From NCBI RefSeq assembly GCF_036240795.1, contig NZ_CP108454.1, forward strand, positions 7,872,001 to 7,936,000: a stretch of DNA of 64,000 nucleotides. The letters are read 5' to 3'. The notes under the pieces were generated by a model. It was not told where the DNA came from and searched no databases. It saw only the letters and a program-made list of their open reading frames with translations. Positions 36,329 through 44,845 of this stretch are shown in pieces. Source of the DNA: Streptomyces sp. NBC_01268 (GTDB lineage Bacteria; Actinomycetota; Actinomycetes; Streptomycetales; Streptomycetaceae). The stretch's first letter is position 1; every line of letters begins with the position of its first letter. The translations under genes and the position numbers were made by a program.

Positions 36329-37465
36329 ATGCCCACAGGTGGTCACCGTCTCGCCAGGTCCAAAGGGACGCGTACCCAGTTCACCATCGGTCTCGCGCTG
36401 CCCCTGCTGGCCCTCGCAGTCGTGGTGGTCGTCGATCTCGCCACCTCGCAGGGACAGCACTTCGACCGGCTCCTCGTCATCGGTCCCGCGCTCGCCGCCG
36501 TCACCTGGAACACGCGCGGCACCGTCGCCATCGGGGTGCTGGCGATGGTGCTGCGGCTGGCCCTCGCGATGGCGCAGGGGGATCCCGCGCAGGACATCCT
36601 CGCCGCCGAGGCCGTCCTGGCCGCCGTCATCGGCGCCGCCGTCTGGGTCAGCCGGGTGCGCACCCGCTACGAACAGGACATGCGGGAGGTGCTGGCCGTC
36701 GCCGAGGTCGTCCAGCGGGTGCTGCTGCGCCCGCTGGCGCCCCGTCTCGGCCGCGTCGAACTGCACCTGCTGTACCTCGCCGCCGCCGCGAAGGCCCGTA
36801 TCGGCGGCGACTTCTACGAGGCCGTACGGATCCCCGGCGCCGTCCGTGTCCTGCTCGGCGACGTCCAGGGCAAGGGCCTGGGCGCCGTGGAGAGTGCCTC
36901 CGTGCTGCTCGGCGCCTACCGCTCGGCCGTCACCGACGCGCCCGACCTCCCCGCGCTCGCCGACCGTCTCGAAGAGGGCCTGGCGCGGTACGGGGCCTGG
37001 GACCCCGACGCCGACTCCGCCGAGCGCTTCGCCACCGTCCTCCTCCTCGAACTCCCCGACGGCGAGGACGTCGTACGCCTCCTGAGCTGCGGCCACCCGG
37101 CCCCGCTCCTCCAACACGACGGGCAGGTGCGCCCCGTCGTCCTCTCGGACCCGTCCCTGCCGGTCAACCTTTCCGGTCTGTTCGCCTCCCGGCACCGGGT
37201 GGAGGAGGTGCCGTTCGGCCCGGGGGACCGGCTGCTGCTCTTCACCGACGGCGTCAGCGAGACCCGGGACCGGGAGGGCGTCTTCTACCCGCTGGAGGAG
37301 CGGCTCGGCCGCTGGGCGGACCAGCCGGACGCCCGGGTGCTGCCGCTGCTCCAGGAGGACCTCGCCCGCTATTCCGTGGACGGCCTCGACGACGACGTGG
37401 CCGCGCTGCTCGTCGTACGCCCGCCGGAGCCGGCCGTCGAGGCCGCCGCCCCCGCTCGGCGCTGA
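36329..37465 (+). CDS. Membrane PP2C (SpoIIE-type) phosphatase
   Basis: The 378-residue protein has three membrane segments in the first 105 residues (TIGLALPLLALAVVVVVDLATS and two more). A linker helix leads to a PP2C/SpoIIE domain from about residue 130. Metal-binding signatures are IGGDFYEAV, VRVLLGDVQGKGLGAV, DRLLLFTDGVSETRD and DDDVAALLVV. Such enzymes dephosphorylate anti-anti-sigma proteins in Streptomyces. It lacks PAS/GAF input domains, so the membrane part is the likely sensor. Confidence 0.9.
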   Translation: MPTGGHRLARSKGTRTQFTIGLALPLLALAVVVVVDLATSQGQHFDRLLVIGPALAAVTWNTRGTVAIGVLAMVLRLALAMAQGDPAQDILAAEAVLAAVIGAAVWVSRVRTRYEQDMREVLAVAEVVQRVLLRPLAPRLGRVELHLLYLAAAAKARIGGDFYEAVRIPGAVRVLLGDVQGKGLGAVESASVLLGAYRSAVTDAPDLPALADRLEEGLARYGAWDPDADSAERFATVLLLELPDGEDVVRLLSCGHPAPLLQHDGQVRPVVLSDPSLPVNLSGLFASRHRVEEVPFGPGDRLLLFTDGVSETRDREGVFYPLEERLGRWADQPDARVLPLLQEDLARYSVDGLDDDVAALLVVRPPEPAVEAAAPARR

Positions 37466-37600
37466 CGGCCGGGCACCGTTTCAAACGTGCGAAACCGGGC
37501 GGCCGGTGTCGCCGGTGTCCCGGTGCGGTGTCTCACGCGCCCTTCACGCGCTCCCTGGTGACGCCGTCCCCCATGGGTCAGGCTTGCTGACCGTGCGTCA

Positions 37601-37621
37601 CCCGTCCGCAATGCGGACGGG
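37601..37621. promoter_or_regulatory. Perfect 10-1-10 palindrome before S15 hydrolase gene
   Basis: CCCGTCCGCA-A-TGCGGACGGG lies 38 bases upstream of the S15 start. As RNA it forms an 8-bp stem with a 5-base loop and could terminate the preceding phosphatase transcript. As DNA it could be an operator. Confidence 0.55.
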
Positions 37622-37658
37622 CCGTACGCGGAACCGCCGGACCAGACGAGAGGACCGG

Positions 37659-39536
37659 GTGCACGTGCCCGACGACACCACGCACACCACCTTCAGCTCC
37701 TTCCTCACCGAAGCCGTCACGGAGGCCGACGTCGCCCATGTCGCGGCGCACGGCCTGTGGGCGCCCGACGGGACGGTCGACCCCGACGCCGCCCGGATCG
37801 GCCAGACCCTGGCCGCGGCCATGGAGCCCGGGGGACGCACGGACCTGCTCACCGACGAACTCGCCGAGCTCGTCGGGCAGGTGCGGGGGATCGCCCTCCC
37901 GCTCGTCACCGCCATCGAGGCCGACGACGGCATCGCGCTCTCCGCCTTCACGCTCCGGCAGCTCGCCCCCGGACCGCACCCGCTGGTGGTCCTCCCGGCC
38001 GGCTGGTCGCCCTTCGGCTGGGCGCCCTTCATGTACGCGTACCTCACGCTCGCGCTCAAGGGCTACCACGTCATCGCGTACACGCCCCGCGGCCTCGGGC
38101 TCAAGGGCCTGCCCTCCACCTCCGAGGGCTTCATCGACGTGGCCGGGCCGAACGACTGGGCGGACGGCTCCGCCGTCGTCGACTACGCCGTCGAGCGCTT
38201 CGGGCCCACCGCCATCGGTTTCCTCGGCGAGTCGTACGGCTCCGGCATCAGCCAGCTCGTCGCCGCCCACGACGAGCGGGTGGCGGCCGTCGTCGCCCTG
38301 AGCACCTGGGGCGACCTCGCCACCGCGCTCTACGACAACGGCGTCCGCCACATCGCGGCCGTCAACGCCCTGCTCGCCCTGACCGGCGGCACGGTCGAGG
38401 AGAAGTTCGACGCGCGCAACCGCGCGATCCTCGCCGAGTTCCTGAACGGCCCCGACATGGACCGCGTGGTCGCCTGGGGGAAGCTGCGCGCCCCGCGCTC
38501 GTACCTCGCCCAGACCAACGACCACGGCACGCCGACCTTCTTCTCCCACACCTGGCACGAGAGCCTGTTCCCGGCCAACCAGGTCGTGGAGACCTTCGAG
38601 GGGCTCACCGTGCCCAAGCGGCTCAACATGTGGATCGGCGATCACGCCGTCCCGGAAGGGCGCGGCCTCATCGCCCCGCCGGCCAGGCCCGGTGACGTCA
38701 ACCTCCCGATGCAGGAGGCGTACGCCTGGCTCGACCACCACCTCAAGGGCGAACGCAACGGGGTGGAGGACTGGCCCGCCGTCAGCAACCAGGTGATGTT
38801 CACCTACCGGACGGTCCCGCTGCGCGACCCGGAGACCGGCCGGCCGACCGCCGAGCGCGAGATCGTCGATCCGGCGCTGCGGGAGGGCCGGGCGAGCTGG
38901 AGCGAGGTGACCACCGGAACCGAGCGGCTCGTCCTGACCGGCGGCGGAGCGGGCGGGGCGGACGGCGGACTCGTCGCGGCGGAGGGGGCGGGCGTCGGGG
39001 AGACGGGCTGGGAGCGGTCCTTCATCGCCGGCGTCGACACCGCGGCCACCGCGATGGACAGGATCATGGAGACGGGCCGGAAGGAATGGGCCGGCAACCC
39101 GAAGACCTACGACACCCGGAAGATCGACCGCACCCACGCGCTGGTCTGGACGTCGGAGCCGCTGACCGCCGGCGGGGCAGGAAGGGCCGGTGGGGCCGGC
39201 GGGGCGGCGGCCCGGCGGATCCGCGGCATCCCGGTCCTGCGGCTGACCGTCCGCTCCTCGACCCACTCGGTGAGTCTCTTCGCCCACCTCTTCGACGTCG
39301 CGGAGGACGAGACGGCCCGGATCATCACGCACGAGCCGCTGAACGTCGACGATCTGGGGCCGGGCGAGGCGCGCGAGGTCGAGTGGCGCCTGCAGGCCGC
39401 CGCGTACGACCTGGCGGAGGGGCACCGGCTGATGCTGGTGATCGACAGCAAGGACCCGCTGTACGGGGACGTGTCGGTGGTCTGGACGCAGACCGTCGTC
39501 GTCGCCCCGGCGCGGCTGGAGCTGCCGCTGGGCTGA
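37659..39536 (+). CDS. S15-like (Xaa-Pro dipeptidyl-peptidase family) hydrolase
   Basis: GTG 37659 follows GAGAGGA; GTG 37665 and ATG 37611 are in-frame alternatives. The 625-residue protein has an alpha/beta-hydrolase core with nucleophile Ser192 in GFLGESYGSGISQL and oxyanion region VVLPAGWSPFGWAPF. A His candidate is IGDHAVPEGRG. From about residue 400 a beta-sandwich of the PepX_C type follows (LRLTVRSSTHSVSLFAHLFDVAEDETARI). The family includes X-Pro peptidases, cocaine esterase and acylases. A Gly/Ala-rich stretch (TAGGAGRAGGAGGAAARR) inside the sandwich domain is unusual. No signal peptide is seen. Confidence 0.82.
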   Translation: MHVPDDTTHTTFSSFLTEAVTEADVAHVAAHGLWAPDGTVDPDAARIGQTLAAAMEPGGRTDLLTDELAELVGQVRGIALPLVTAIEADDGIALSAFTLRQLAPGPHPLVVLPAGWSPFGWAPFMYAYLTLALKGYHVIAYTPRGLGLKGLPSTSEGFIDVAGPNDWADGSAVVDYAVERFGPTAIGFLGESYGSGISQLVAAHDERVAAVVALSTWGDLATALYDNGVRHIAAVNALLALTGGTVEEKFDARNRAILAEFLNGPDMDRVVAWGKLRAPRSYLAQTNDHGTPTFFSHTWHESLFPANQVVETFEGLTVPKRLNMWIGDHAVPEGRGLIAPPARPGDVNLPMQEAYAWLDHHLKGERNGVEDWPAVSNQVMFTYRTVPLRDPETGRPTAEREIVDPALREGRASWSEVTTGTERLVLTGGGAGGADGGLVAAEGAGVGETGWERSFIAGVDTAATAMDRIMETGRKEWAGNPKTYDTRKIDRTHALVWTSEPLTAGGAGRAGGAGGAAARRIRGIPVLRLTVRSSTHSVSLFAHLFDVAEDETARIITHEPLNVDDLGPGEAREVEWRLQAAAYDLAEGHRLMLVIDSKDPLYGDVSVVWTQTVVVAPARLELPLG

Positions 39537-39542
39537 ACGCGG

Positions 39543-39575
39543 GGGAGGGGACGGGCGTGCCGCCCGCCCCCTCCC
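39543..39575. terminator. Bidirectional hairpin between S15 and copZ
   Basis: A 13-pair stem (GGGAGGGG and CGGGC pairing with GCCCG and CCCCTCCC across one mismatch) with a 5-base loop fills the gap between convergent genes. Confidence 0.8.
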
Positions 39576-39589
39576 GGGACCCGCTTCGG

Positions 39590-39808
39590 TCAGGCGCGGC
39601 CGTGGAAGTCGTAGCCGGCGTCGTCGATCGTCGTGGAGATCAGCGCGTCGTCCGGCTCGGCGCTGGTGTGGACGGTGACCAGGCCGGTGGAGATCTCCAC
39701 GCTCACGGTGTCGACGCCGTCCAGGTCGCGCAGGGCCTCGGAGACGATCGCCTTGCAGTGACCGCTGTTGACACCGGAAACCTTGTACGTGGTGGAGAAA
39801 GCGGACAT
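39590..39808 (-). CDS. copZ: CopZ-like heavy-metal-associated domain protein with altered motif
   Basis: The 72-residue ferredoxin-like HMA domain starts MSAFSTTYKVSGVNSGHC. The canonical metal loop is G-M-x-C-x-x-C; here it reads G-V-N-S-G-H-C, so the first cysteine is Ser15 and only Cys18 remains. The rest of the fold (AIVSEALRDLDGVDTVSVEISTGLVTV and DALISTTIDDAGYDF) is intact. ATG 39808 follows AGGAGG. Two CsoR-like palindromes lie upstream. CopZ proteins pass Cu(I) to CopA. A single-cysteine site should bind Cu(I) more weakly or use a different partner. Confidence 0.85.
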   Translation of the reverse strand: MSAFSTTYKVSGVNSGHCKAIVSEALRDLDGVDTVSVEISTGLVTVHTSAEPDDALISTTIDDAGYDFHGRA

Positions 39809-39839
39809 GGGAGCCTCCTGGGCTTGGCGTGTGCGCGTG

Positions 39840-39856
39840 ATACCCCTGGGGGGTAT
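39840..39856 (-). promoter_or_regulatory. CsoR-like operator, proximal
   Basis: ATACCCC-TGG-GGGGTAT is a perfect 7-3-7 palindrome with the G-tract/C-tract layout of CsoR copper-repressor sites, 32 bases upstream of copZ. Confidence 0.75.
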
Positions 39857-39872
39857 TCCGTTGATCCATTTC

Positions 39873-39887
39873 TACCCCCAGGGGGTA
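39873..39887 (-). promoter_or_regulatory. CsoR-like operator, distal
   Basis: TACCCCC-A-GGGGGTA, 32 bp centre-to-centre from the proximal site (three turns). It lies between the copZ start and the end of the LLM gene upstream on the same strand. Confidence 0.75.
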
Positions 39888-39919
39888 TCCCGCGCAAGGA
39901 GGAGTTCCGGCCGACCGGG

Positions 39920-41284
39920 TCAGGCCAGGGGCGCCAGGCCGAGGTGCTCCCGCAGGGTCGTCCCCGTGTACGCCGTGCGGTACGCCCCGCGCTCCTGAAG
40001 CTCCGGGACCAGCAGGTCCACGATGTCGTCCAGGCCGTCCGGAACCAGGTACGGCGAGATGTTGAACCCGTCCAGGGCACCGTGCCGCACCCAGTGGGCG
40101 AACCGGTCGGCGAGCCCCGCGGCGGTGCCCACGTGCCCGCGCTGGGGGCCCAGCTCGATCACCGCCTCCCGCAGTGACCACCCGTTGGCCTCCGCCTTCG
40201 CCCGCCACTCGGCGACCACACCCCGCGGGTCCGCGACCCGCGCCGAGCCGAACGCGCCGGTGTTCTCCTCGACGACCGGGTCCTCGGCGGGCAGCGGCCC
40301 GTCGGCGTCGCGCTCCGACAGGTCGATGTTCCACAGCCGGCTCGCGACGGCCAGCGCCGTCGCCGGGGTGACCTGCTCCAGCCGCACCCAGCGGGCCTTC
40401 TCCTCCGCCTCCTTCTCGGTCGCGCCGATGACGATCTCCGTCGCCGGCAGGATGCGCAGCGCGTCCGCGGGCCGGCCCGCCGCGCGCAGTCGCCGCCGGA
40501 TGTCCTCGGCGAAGCCGAGCGCGTCGTCGAAGTCCCGCCCGTGCGCGGAGAAGATGACGTCCGCGTTGCGCGCCGCGAAGTCCCGGCCGTCCGGCGAGTC
40601 ACCCGCCTGGAAGATCACCGGATGCCCCTGCGCGCTGCGCGGCAGCGCCGGCACCAGGTCGACGTCGAACTGCGCGCCCGCCGACCGCACCCGGCCTATC
40701 GTGCCCGGCACGGACCAGGTGCGGGCCTCGACGGAGTCGGTCACCGCACCGTCCGCCCAGCCGTCCCAGATGGCGCGGGCCACGGTCAGGAACTCCTCGG
40801 CGCGCCGGTAGCGGTCGGCGTGGTCCAGGAAGCCGCCGCGGCGGAAGTTGGCGCCGGTCCAGGCGTTGTCGGTGGTCACGACGTTCCAGCCGGCCCGGCC
40901 CTCGGAGAGCAGGTCGAGACCGGCCAGACGGTGGGCGAGGTCGCCCGGCTCGTTGAAGGTCGTGTTGGACGTGGAGACCAGGCCGATCCGGTGGGTGACG
41001 GCCGCGAGCGCGGCGAGCTGCGCGAGGGAGTCGGGGCGCCCGGCCACGTCCAGGTCGTGGATGTGTCCGTCGGTCTCGCGCAGCCGCAGCCCGTCGCCGA
41101 GGAAGAAGGCGTCGAACAGGCCGCGTTCGGCGGTCTGGGCGACCTTCCGGAAGGAGGCCGGGTCGATCTGCGAGCCGCTGGCGGGGTCGGACCAGATGGT
41201 CCAGTGGTTGACGCCCTGGAAGAAGACGCCGAAGTGCAGCTGGGCGTCGGGGCGGGGGACGTCGTGCGGGTCGGTGCCGGTCAT
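39920..41284 (-). CDS. FMN-dependent monooxygenase, NtaA/SnaA/DmoA type
   Basis: The 454-residue luciferase-like enzyme shows the NtaA/DszA/SnaA subgroup features: LHFGVFFQGVNHWTIWSDPASG, GLVSTSNTTFNEPGDLAHRLAGLDLLSEGRAGWNVVTT, and HPVIFQAGDSPDGRDFAARNADVIFSA. These two-component monooxygenases need a separate flavin reductase and attack sulfur- or nitrogen-containing small molecules. Its ATG overlaps the stop of the upstream LLM gene (ATGA). Leader-peptide control upstream suggests a sulfur-acquisition role. Confidence 0.88.
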   Translation of the reverse strand: MTGTDPHDVPRPDAQLHFGVFFQGVNHWTIWSDPASGSQIDPASFRKVAQTAERGLFDAFFLGDGLRLRETDGHIHDLDVAGRPDSLAQLAALAAVTHRIGLVSTSNTTFNEPGDLAHRLAGLDLLSEGRAGWNVVTTDNAWTGANFRRGGFLDHADRYRRAEEFLTVARAIWDGWADGAVTDSVEARTWSVPGTIGRVRSAGAQFDVDLVPALPRSAQGHPVIFQAGDSPDGRDFAARNADVIFSAHGRDFDDALGFAEDIRRRLRAAGRPADALRILPATEIVIGATEKEAEEKARWVRLEQVTPATALAVASRLWNIDLSERDADGPLPAEDPVVEENTGAFGSARVADPRGVVAEWRAKAEANGWSLREAVIELGPQRGHVGTAAGLADRFAHWVRHGALDGFNISPYLVPDGLDDIVDLLVPELQERGAYRTAYTGTTLREHLGLAPLA

Positions 41285-42432
41285 CGGTTCCCCTCCCGGG
41301 TGGTGGCGGACGTGGCGGCGGAGGCCGTGGCGGCCGTGGTGGCGAAACGGCTCTCGGGGCGGGGGAGTCCGAGGGTGGTGCGCAGGGTGGTGCCCGGCAG
41401 CGGGCGTGCCGCCACCCGCCGTGCGAACAGCTCGGGCAGGACGAGCCGGGACAGCACCGCGAGGTCCTCGTCGAGGACCAGCGGGTGCAGGCGCACCCCG
41501 TCGACCAGGGCGCTCAACTCCTCCAGGAGATCGGCGAGTCCCCGCGCGGATCCGGTGTACCGCAGGCGGCCGGGCGGCCGGCCCGCACGCTCCTCCCACG
41601 GCGCGAACCGGTCCAGGTCCGCGATCCGCTCCGCGGCCGTCCCGCCCGGGGTGTCCAGGGCGATCTCGAGCTCGGCGAAGGCGAGCGGCGCGCCCGAGGC
41701 GGCGGCGGCCGCGCCGAGCAGCGCGGGCGAGGCGCCCTCGACGAGCGCCACGTCGACGAGCCCGGGCGGGACGAGCCCGGCGGGGGCCAGGACCACCGGC
41801 CTGCCCTGCGGCGGGCGCGGCACGATCGCCGGGCCCTTCACGCTGTACGTCTCGCCCTCGAAGTCGACGTAGTGCAGCCGCTCACGGTCGAGGTAGCGGC
41901 TCGTGGCGACGGACCGGACGACGGCGTCGTCCTCCCACGAGTCCCACAGGTCCCGCGCGACCTGGAGCCCGTCCACGGCCTCGCGGCGCAGCGCCGGTTC
42001 GCCCTCGACGCGGGGCCGCCCCCAGGCGCGGGCGGCCTCGGCGCTCTCCTCCACGCCGAGCACCCAGCCGGCCCGGCCCACCGAGACGTGGTCGAGCGAG
42101 GCGATCCGGGTGGAGACGTGGAACGGCTCGGCGTAGGTCGTCGCGAGGACCGGCGCGACGCCGATCACGCTCGTCGACGCGGCGATGAACGCGGCCCGCT
42201 CCACCGCCCCGATCCGCCCCGCGGGGCCGCCGACGGCGGCCGAGGCGGGCGGCAGGACGGAGTCGTCGAGGGTGACGAGGGTGAAGCCGGCGTTCTCGGC
42301 GACGGCCGCGACCTTGGCGATCCGGCGCGGCGTGAGCAGTTCTCCGGGGGCGTGGGCGGCGCGGCGCCACGCGGCGGGATGGGCACCGTCACCGTCGATC
42401 TCGACGGCCAGGTGCAGGGCAGGGTGAGGCAT
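41281..42432 (-). CDS. LLM-class flavin-dependent oxidoreductase
   Basis: The 383-residue protein from ATG 42432 follows AAGGA. It is a divergent bacterial-luciferase-fold member (LHLAVEIDGDGAHPAAW, VLATTYAEPFHVSTRIASLDHVSVGRAGWVLGVEES), shorter in the middle than its neighbour. The C-terminal 30 residues are an Ala/Thr-rich tail (FATTAATASAATSATT) likely to be disordered. It is translationally coupled to the NtaA-type gene and may form a hetero-oligomer or act on the same pathway. Confidence 0.85.
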   Translation of the reverse strand: MPHPALHLAVEIDGDGAHPAAWRRAAHAPGELLTPRRIAKVAAVAENAGFTLVTLDDSVLPPASAAVGGPAGRIGAVERAAFIAASTSVIGVAPVLATTYAEPFHVSTRIASLDHVSVGRAGWVLGVEESAEAARAWGRPRVEGEPALRREAVDGLQVARDLWDSWEDDAVVRSVATSRYLDRERLHYVDFEGETYSVKGPAIVPRPPQGRPVVLAPAGLVPPGLVDVALVEGASPALLGAAAAASGAPLAFAELEIALDTPGGTAAERIADLDRFAPWEERAGRPPGRLRYTGSARGLADLLEELSALVDGVRLHPLVLDEDLAVLSRLVLPELFARRVAARPLPGTTLRTTLGLPRPESRFATTAATASAATSATTREGNR

Positions 42433-42549
42433 GGGGGTCCTTCCGGAACGACACGGCGAAACGCGACGGCGCGCCGCCCGGAGCCGTGAGGGCACGGCAC
42501 GGCGGACGCCGGCCCGAGACCGCGCGCGGGCGCGGCGTCGGGGTGGGAT

Positions 42550-42636
42550 TCAGCGGTGTGCGGAAGGACAGATGGCGGAGGCGGTGCGGCAGAAGTCGAC
42601 ATGCCGCCGGCAGCTCAGCAGAGCCCCCGCCCGCAC
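42550..42636 (-). CDS. Putative cysteine-rich leader peptide of the LLM operon
   Basis: On the minus strand GTG 42636 opens a 28-codon frame ending SCRRHVDFCRTASAIC-PSAHR, 117 bases upstream of the first LLM gene. The RRHVDxxRxxSA core matches short leader peptides that I recall being annotated ahead of sulfur-metabolism genes in Streptomyces. Three cysteine codons lie within 15 codons. Ribosome stalling on them at low cysteine could relieve attenuation of the downstream operon. The ribosome site is weak (GGT-rich). GC-rich hairpins can be drawn between 42440 and 42545. Confidence 0.65.
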   Translation of the reverse strand: MRAGALLSCRRHVDFCRTASAICPSAHR

Positions 42637-42710
42637 GACACCACGACCGCGACGCGGCGCGGCGAGGGGTGCGGGCACGGGAGCCTCCAGGATCCGGAAG
42701 GGGATGTCCC

Positions 42711-42741
42711 AGCTTAGGCAGGCACGGTTCCGGGATGTCAA
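42711..42741 (-). promoter_or_regulatory. Candidate promoter of leader peptide/LLM operon
   Basis: TTGACA (42736-42741) and TAAGCT (42711-42716) on the minus strand are separated by 19 bases, and would start the leader transcript about 70 bases before the GTG of the leader peptide. The 354-base gap 42433-42786 holds only this promoter, the leader peptide and GC-rich hairpin-prone sequence. Confidence 0.55.
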
Positions 42742-42786
42742 GGTGGTTCTGACTGGCGGACGTTCGGGCCGGGGCGGCCCTCCGCG

Positions 42787-43371
42787 TTACGCCCGGTACG
42801 GCGTGTTCGCCGCCGCCCAGTCGGCGAGCGCGCGGGCGCAGTCGGCCACCGACTCCCGCCAGCTGCGGGCCGCTCCCTCACCCGCCTCGTCGCTGACGTG
42901 CTTCACCAGGCGGAGCGGGACGCCGGCGAGGCCGGCCGCGGTGGCCAGGGCGTACCCCTCCATGTCGACCAGGGCGGCCCGGGCCGCGAGCCGCATCCGC
43001 GCGGCCTCGTCCGAGACGAAGGTGTCACCGGTGGCGAGGACCACGTCGCCGCCGGCGGGCAGGGTGAGCGGGGCGCCGTACGTCTCGCCGGTGAGAGTGG
43101 CGAGCAGCTCGCCGTCCAGGTCGTGCTGGATGACCGTGCCGACGACGTGGGTGCCGCTCCAGCCGGGGCGCAGCGCGCCCGCCGTGCCGAGGTTGACGAC
43201 CTCGGAGGGGCGCGGCCCGCGGGCGAGCACGCTGGAGAGCGCCGTCGCCGCGTTGACCTTGCCCATGCCCGTGAGCAGGATCGGCAGATCCGTGTCGAGG
43301 TACTGCGCCTCCTCCTTGACCGCGAGGACGAGCAGGGGACGGCCGGCGGTGATCTCACCCGAGAGTTCCAT
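42787..43371 (-). CDS. MTAN/futalosine-hydrolase-like nucleosidase
   Basis: The 194-residue protein (ATG 43371; GTG 43380 possible) has the nucleoside phosphorylase/hydrolase fold. PILLTGMGKVNAATALSSVL, VVNLGTAGALRPGWSGTHVV and the catalytic region ALVDMEGYALATAAGLAGVPLRLVKHVSDEAG are present. DMEG with the following Asp (HVSDEAG) matches MTA/SAH nucleosidases. It would cleave the N-glycosidic bond of methylthioadenosine, SAH or a futalosine-type nucleoside. It is shorter than typical Pfs. Confidence 0.85.
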   Translation of the reverse strand: MELSGEITAGRPLLVLAVKEEAQYLDTDLPILLTGMGKVNAATALSSVLARGPRPSEVVNLGTAGALRPGWSGTHVVGTVIQHDLDGELLATLTGETYGAPLTLPAGGDVVLATGDTFVSDEAARMRLAARAALVDMEGYALATAAGLAGVPLRLVKHVSDEAGEGAARSWRESVADCARALADWAAANTPYRA

Positions 43372-43408
43372 GCGCCTCACGCTACCCGTACGGCGCAGCG
43401 GTCGGTGC

Positions 43409-44845
43409 TCAGACCGGGAGCAGGCGCCCGATGAGCTCCCCGAGCTGCCGCGCGTCCCGGCAGGGGCGCATGTCGACGAGCTCGGCGTAGGCGTGCGCGA
43501 CCGAGTCGCCGGTCGACCACAGGGAGCGCTGCTCCGGATTGAGCCAGTACACCCGCCGGGCCCGCTCGGCGATCAGCGCGAGCGCCGGAAGCCGGGGGTC
43601 GCTGTTGTTGGTGCGGGCGTCGCCGAGCACGAACACGACGGTACGGGGGCCCAACGCGTCCAGGTAGCGCTCGGTGAACTCGTCGAGCGCCGTCCCGTAG
43701 TCGCTCTGCCCGTGCCAGCCGGTCACCGTGGCCTCGGCGAGGATCCGCGCACCGAGCCCGGCCGGGTCCGCCCGGCCCCGGGCCACCAGGTCCGTGACCT
43801 CGTCGGTGCGGTTGACGAAGGCGAAGACCCGGACCCGGCTGAACTGGTCGTGCAGCGCCTGCACCAGCAGCATGGTGAAGTGCGCGAAGCCCGCGACGGA
43901 GCCCGAGACATCGCACAGCAGCACCAGTTCGGGCCGCCCGGGCCGTCGCTGCCGCAGCACCGGGCGCATGGGCACGCCGCCGGTCGACAGGGAGCGCCGC
44001 AGCGTGCGCCGCAGGTCGATCTCCCCGCGGGCGGCCTTGCGGCGGCGCGCCGCGAGCCGGGTCGCGAGTCGCCGGGCCAGCGGGCGCACCGTACGCCGCA
44101 GCTCGTCGAGCTGGTCCCGGCCGGCGAGCAGGAAGTCGATCCGGTCGGGCGTCGTGCCGACCGCCCGGCGGGCCACCCGGTCCCGGCCCTGGCGCTCGGC
44201 GACCCGGCGGCGCGCCTCGGTGCGCACGCGGGCGCGGAAGTCCTCGATGCGGCGCCGGATCTCGTCGTCGGTCAGCCGGTCCGCGAACTCCGGCTCCCCG
44301 TCGGCGCCCTCGCGCAGCATCGCCCGGACCCGGACGAGCAGCGTCTCGGGCCGCAGCCGGGACAGCGTCTGGTACGAGGACCAGCCGTCCGAACCGGGGG
44401 AGGAGCCGTATCCGCCGAGCCCGCCGACCGCCTCGCCGGCCAGCTGGTTCAGGGCCGCGTCGTCGCCGGCCGCGAGCGCGGCGGCGAGCCGCTCGCGCAG
44501 CTGCTCGCGCAGGTCGGCGGGGTCGGCGGATCGGCCGGCTGCCGGGTCGTCGTCGCCCGAGCCCGCGCCCGGCGGGTCGCCCTCGGGCCCCGTCCGCCCG
44601 TGGGCCTCGGCTCCGGGCAGCGCTTCGACGAGCGGGAAGTACAGGTCGAAGACCCGGTCGAAGACGGGGCGCCGGTCCTCGCCGTGCAGGAGCGTGGCGG
44701 CGAGCGCCGCCCGCATCCGCTCCCGGTCGTCGAACCCGACGGCTTCGAGGGCGAGCCCCGCGTCGACGGTCTCGCCCGTGCCGATCCCGAAGCCGTGCGC
44801 CCGCAGCGCCCGCACCAGGCCGGTGACCCGGTCGGCGGCGGTCAC
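43409..44845 (-). CDS. CoxE-like VWA-domain protein
   Basis: The 478-residue protein starts at a GTG overlapping the MoxR stop (GTGA). The first 130 residues and a charged Pro/Gly/Asp linker precede an Arg-rich helical region. The C-terminal VWA domain has MIDAS motif LLCDVSGSVAGFAHF, a Thr in WHGQSDYGTALDEF and VVFVLGDARTNNSD. MoxR-VWA pairs act as chaperones that insert metal cofactors or remodel complexes. No obvious client (such as CO dehydrogenase) is in the window. Confidence 0.88.
   Translation of the reverse strand: MTAADRVTGLVRALRAHGFGIGTGETVDAGLALEAVGFDDRERMRAALAATLLHGEDRRPVFDRVFDLYFPLVEALPGAEAHGRTGPEGDPPGAGSGDDDPAAGRSADPADLREQLRERLAAALAAGDDAALNQLAGEAVGGLGGYGSSPGSDGWSSYQTLSRLRPETLLVRVRAMLREGADGEPEFADRLTDDEIRRRIEDFRARVRTEARRRVAERQGRDRVARRAVGTTPDRIDFLLAGRDQLDELRRTVRPLARRLATRLAARRRKAARGEIDLRRTLRRSLSTGGVPMRPVLRQRRPGRPELVLLCDVSGSVAGFAHFTMLLVQALHDQFSRVRVFAFVNRTDEVTDLVARGRADPAGLGARILAEATVTGWHGQSDYGTALDEFTERYLDALGPRTVVFVLGDARTNNSDPRLPALALIAERARRVYWLNPEQRSLWSTGDSVAHAYAELVDMRPCRDARQLGELIGRLLPV

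Noticed and set aside
39590..42636. A single copper-controlled operon from LLM genes to copZ
   Set aside because: Although all are on the minus strand, the two CsoR-like palindromes lie between the LLM stop and copZ, so copZ most likely has its own promoter.
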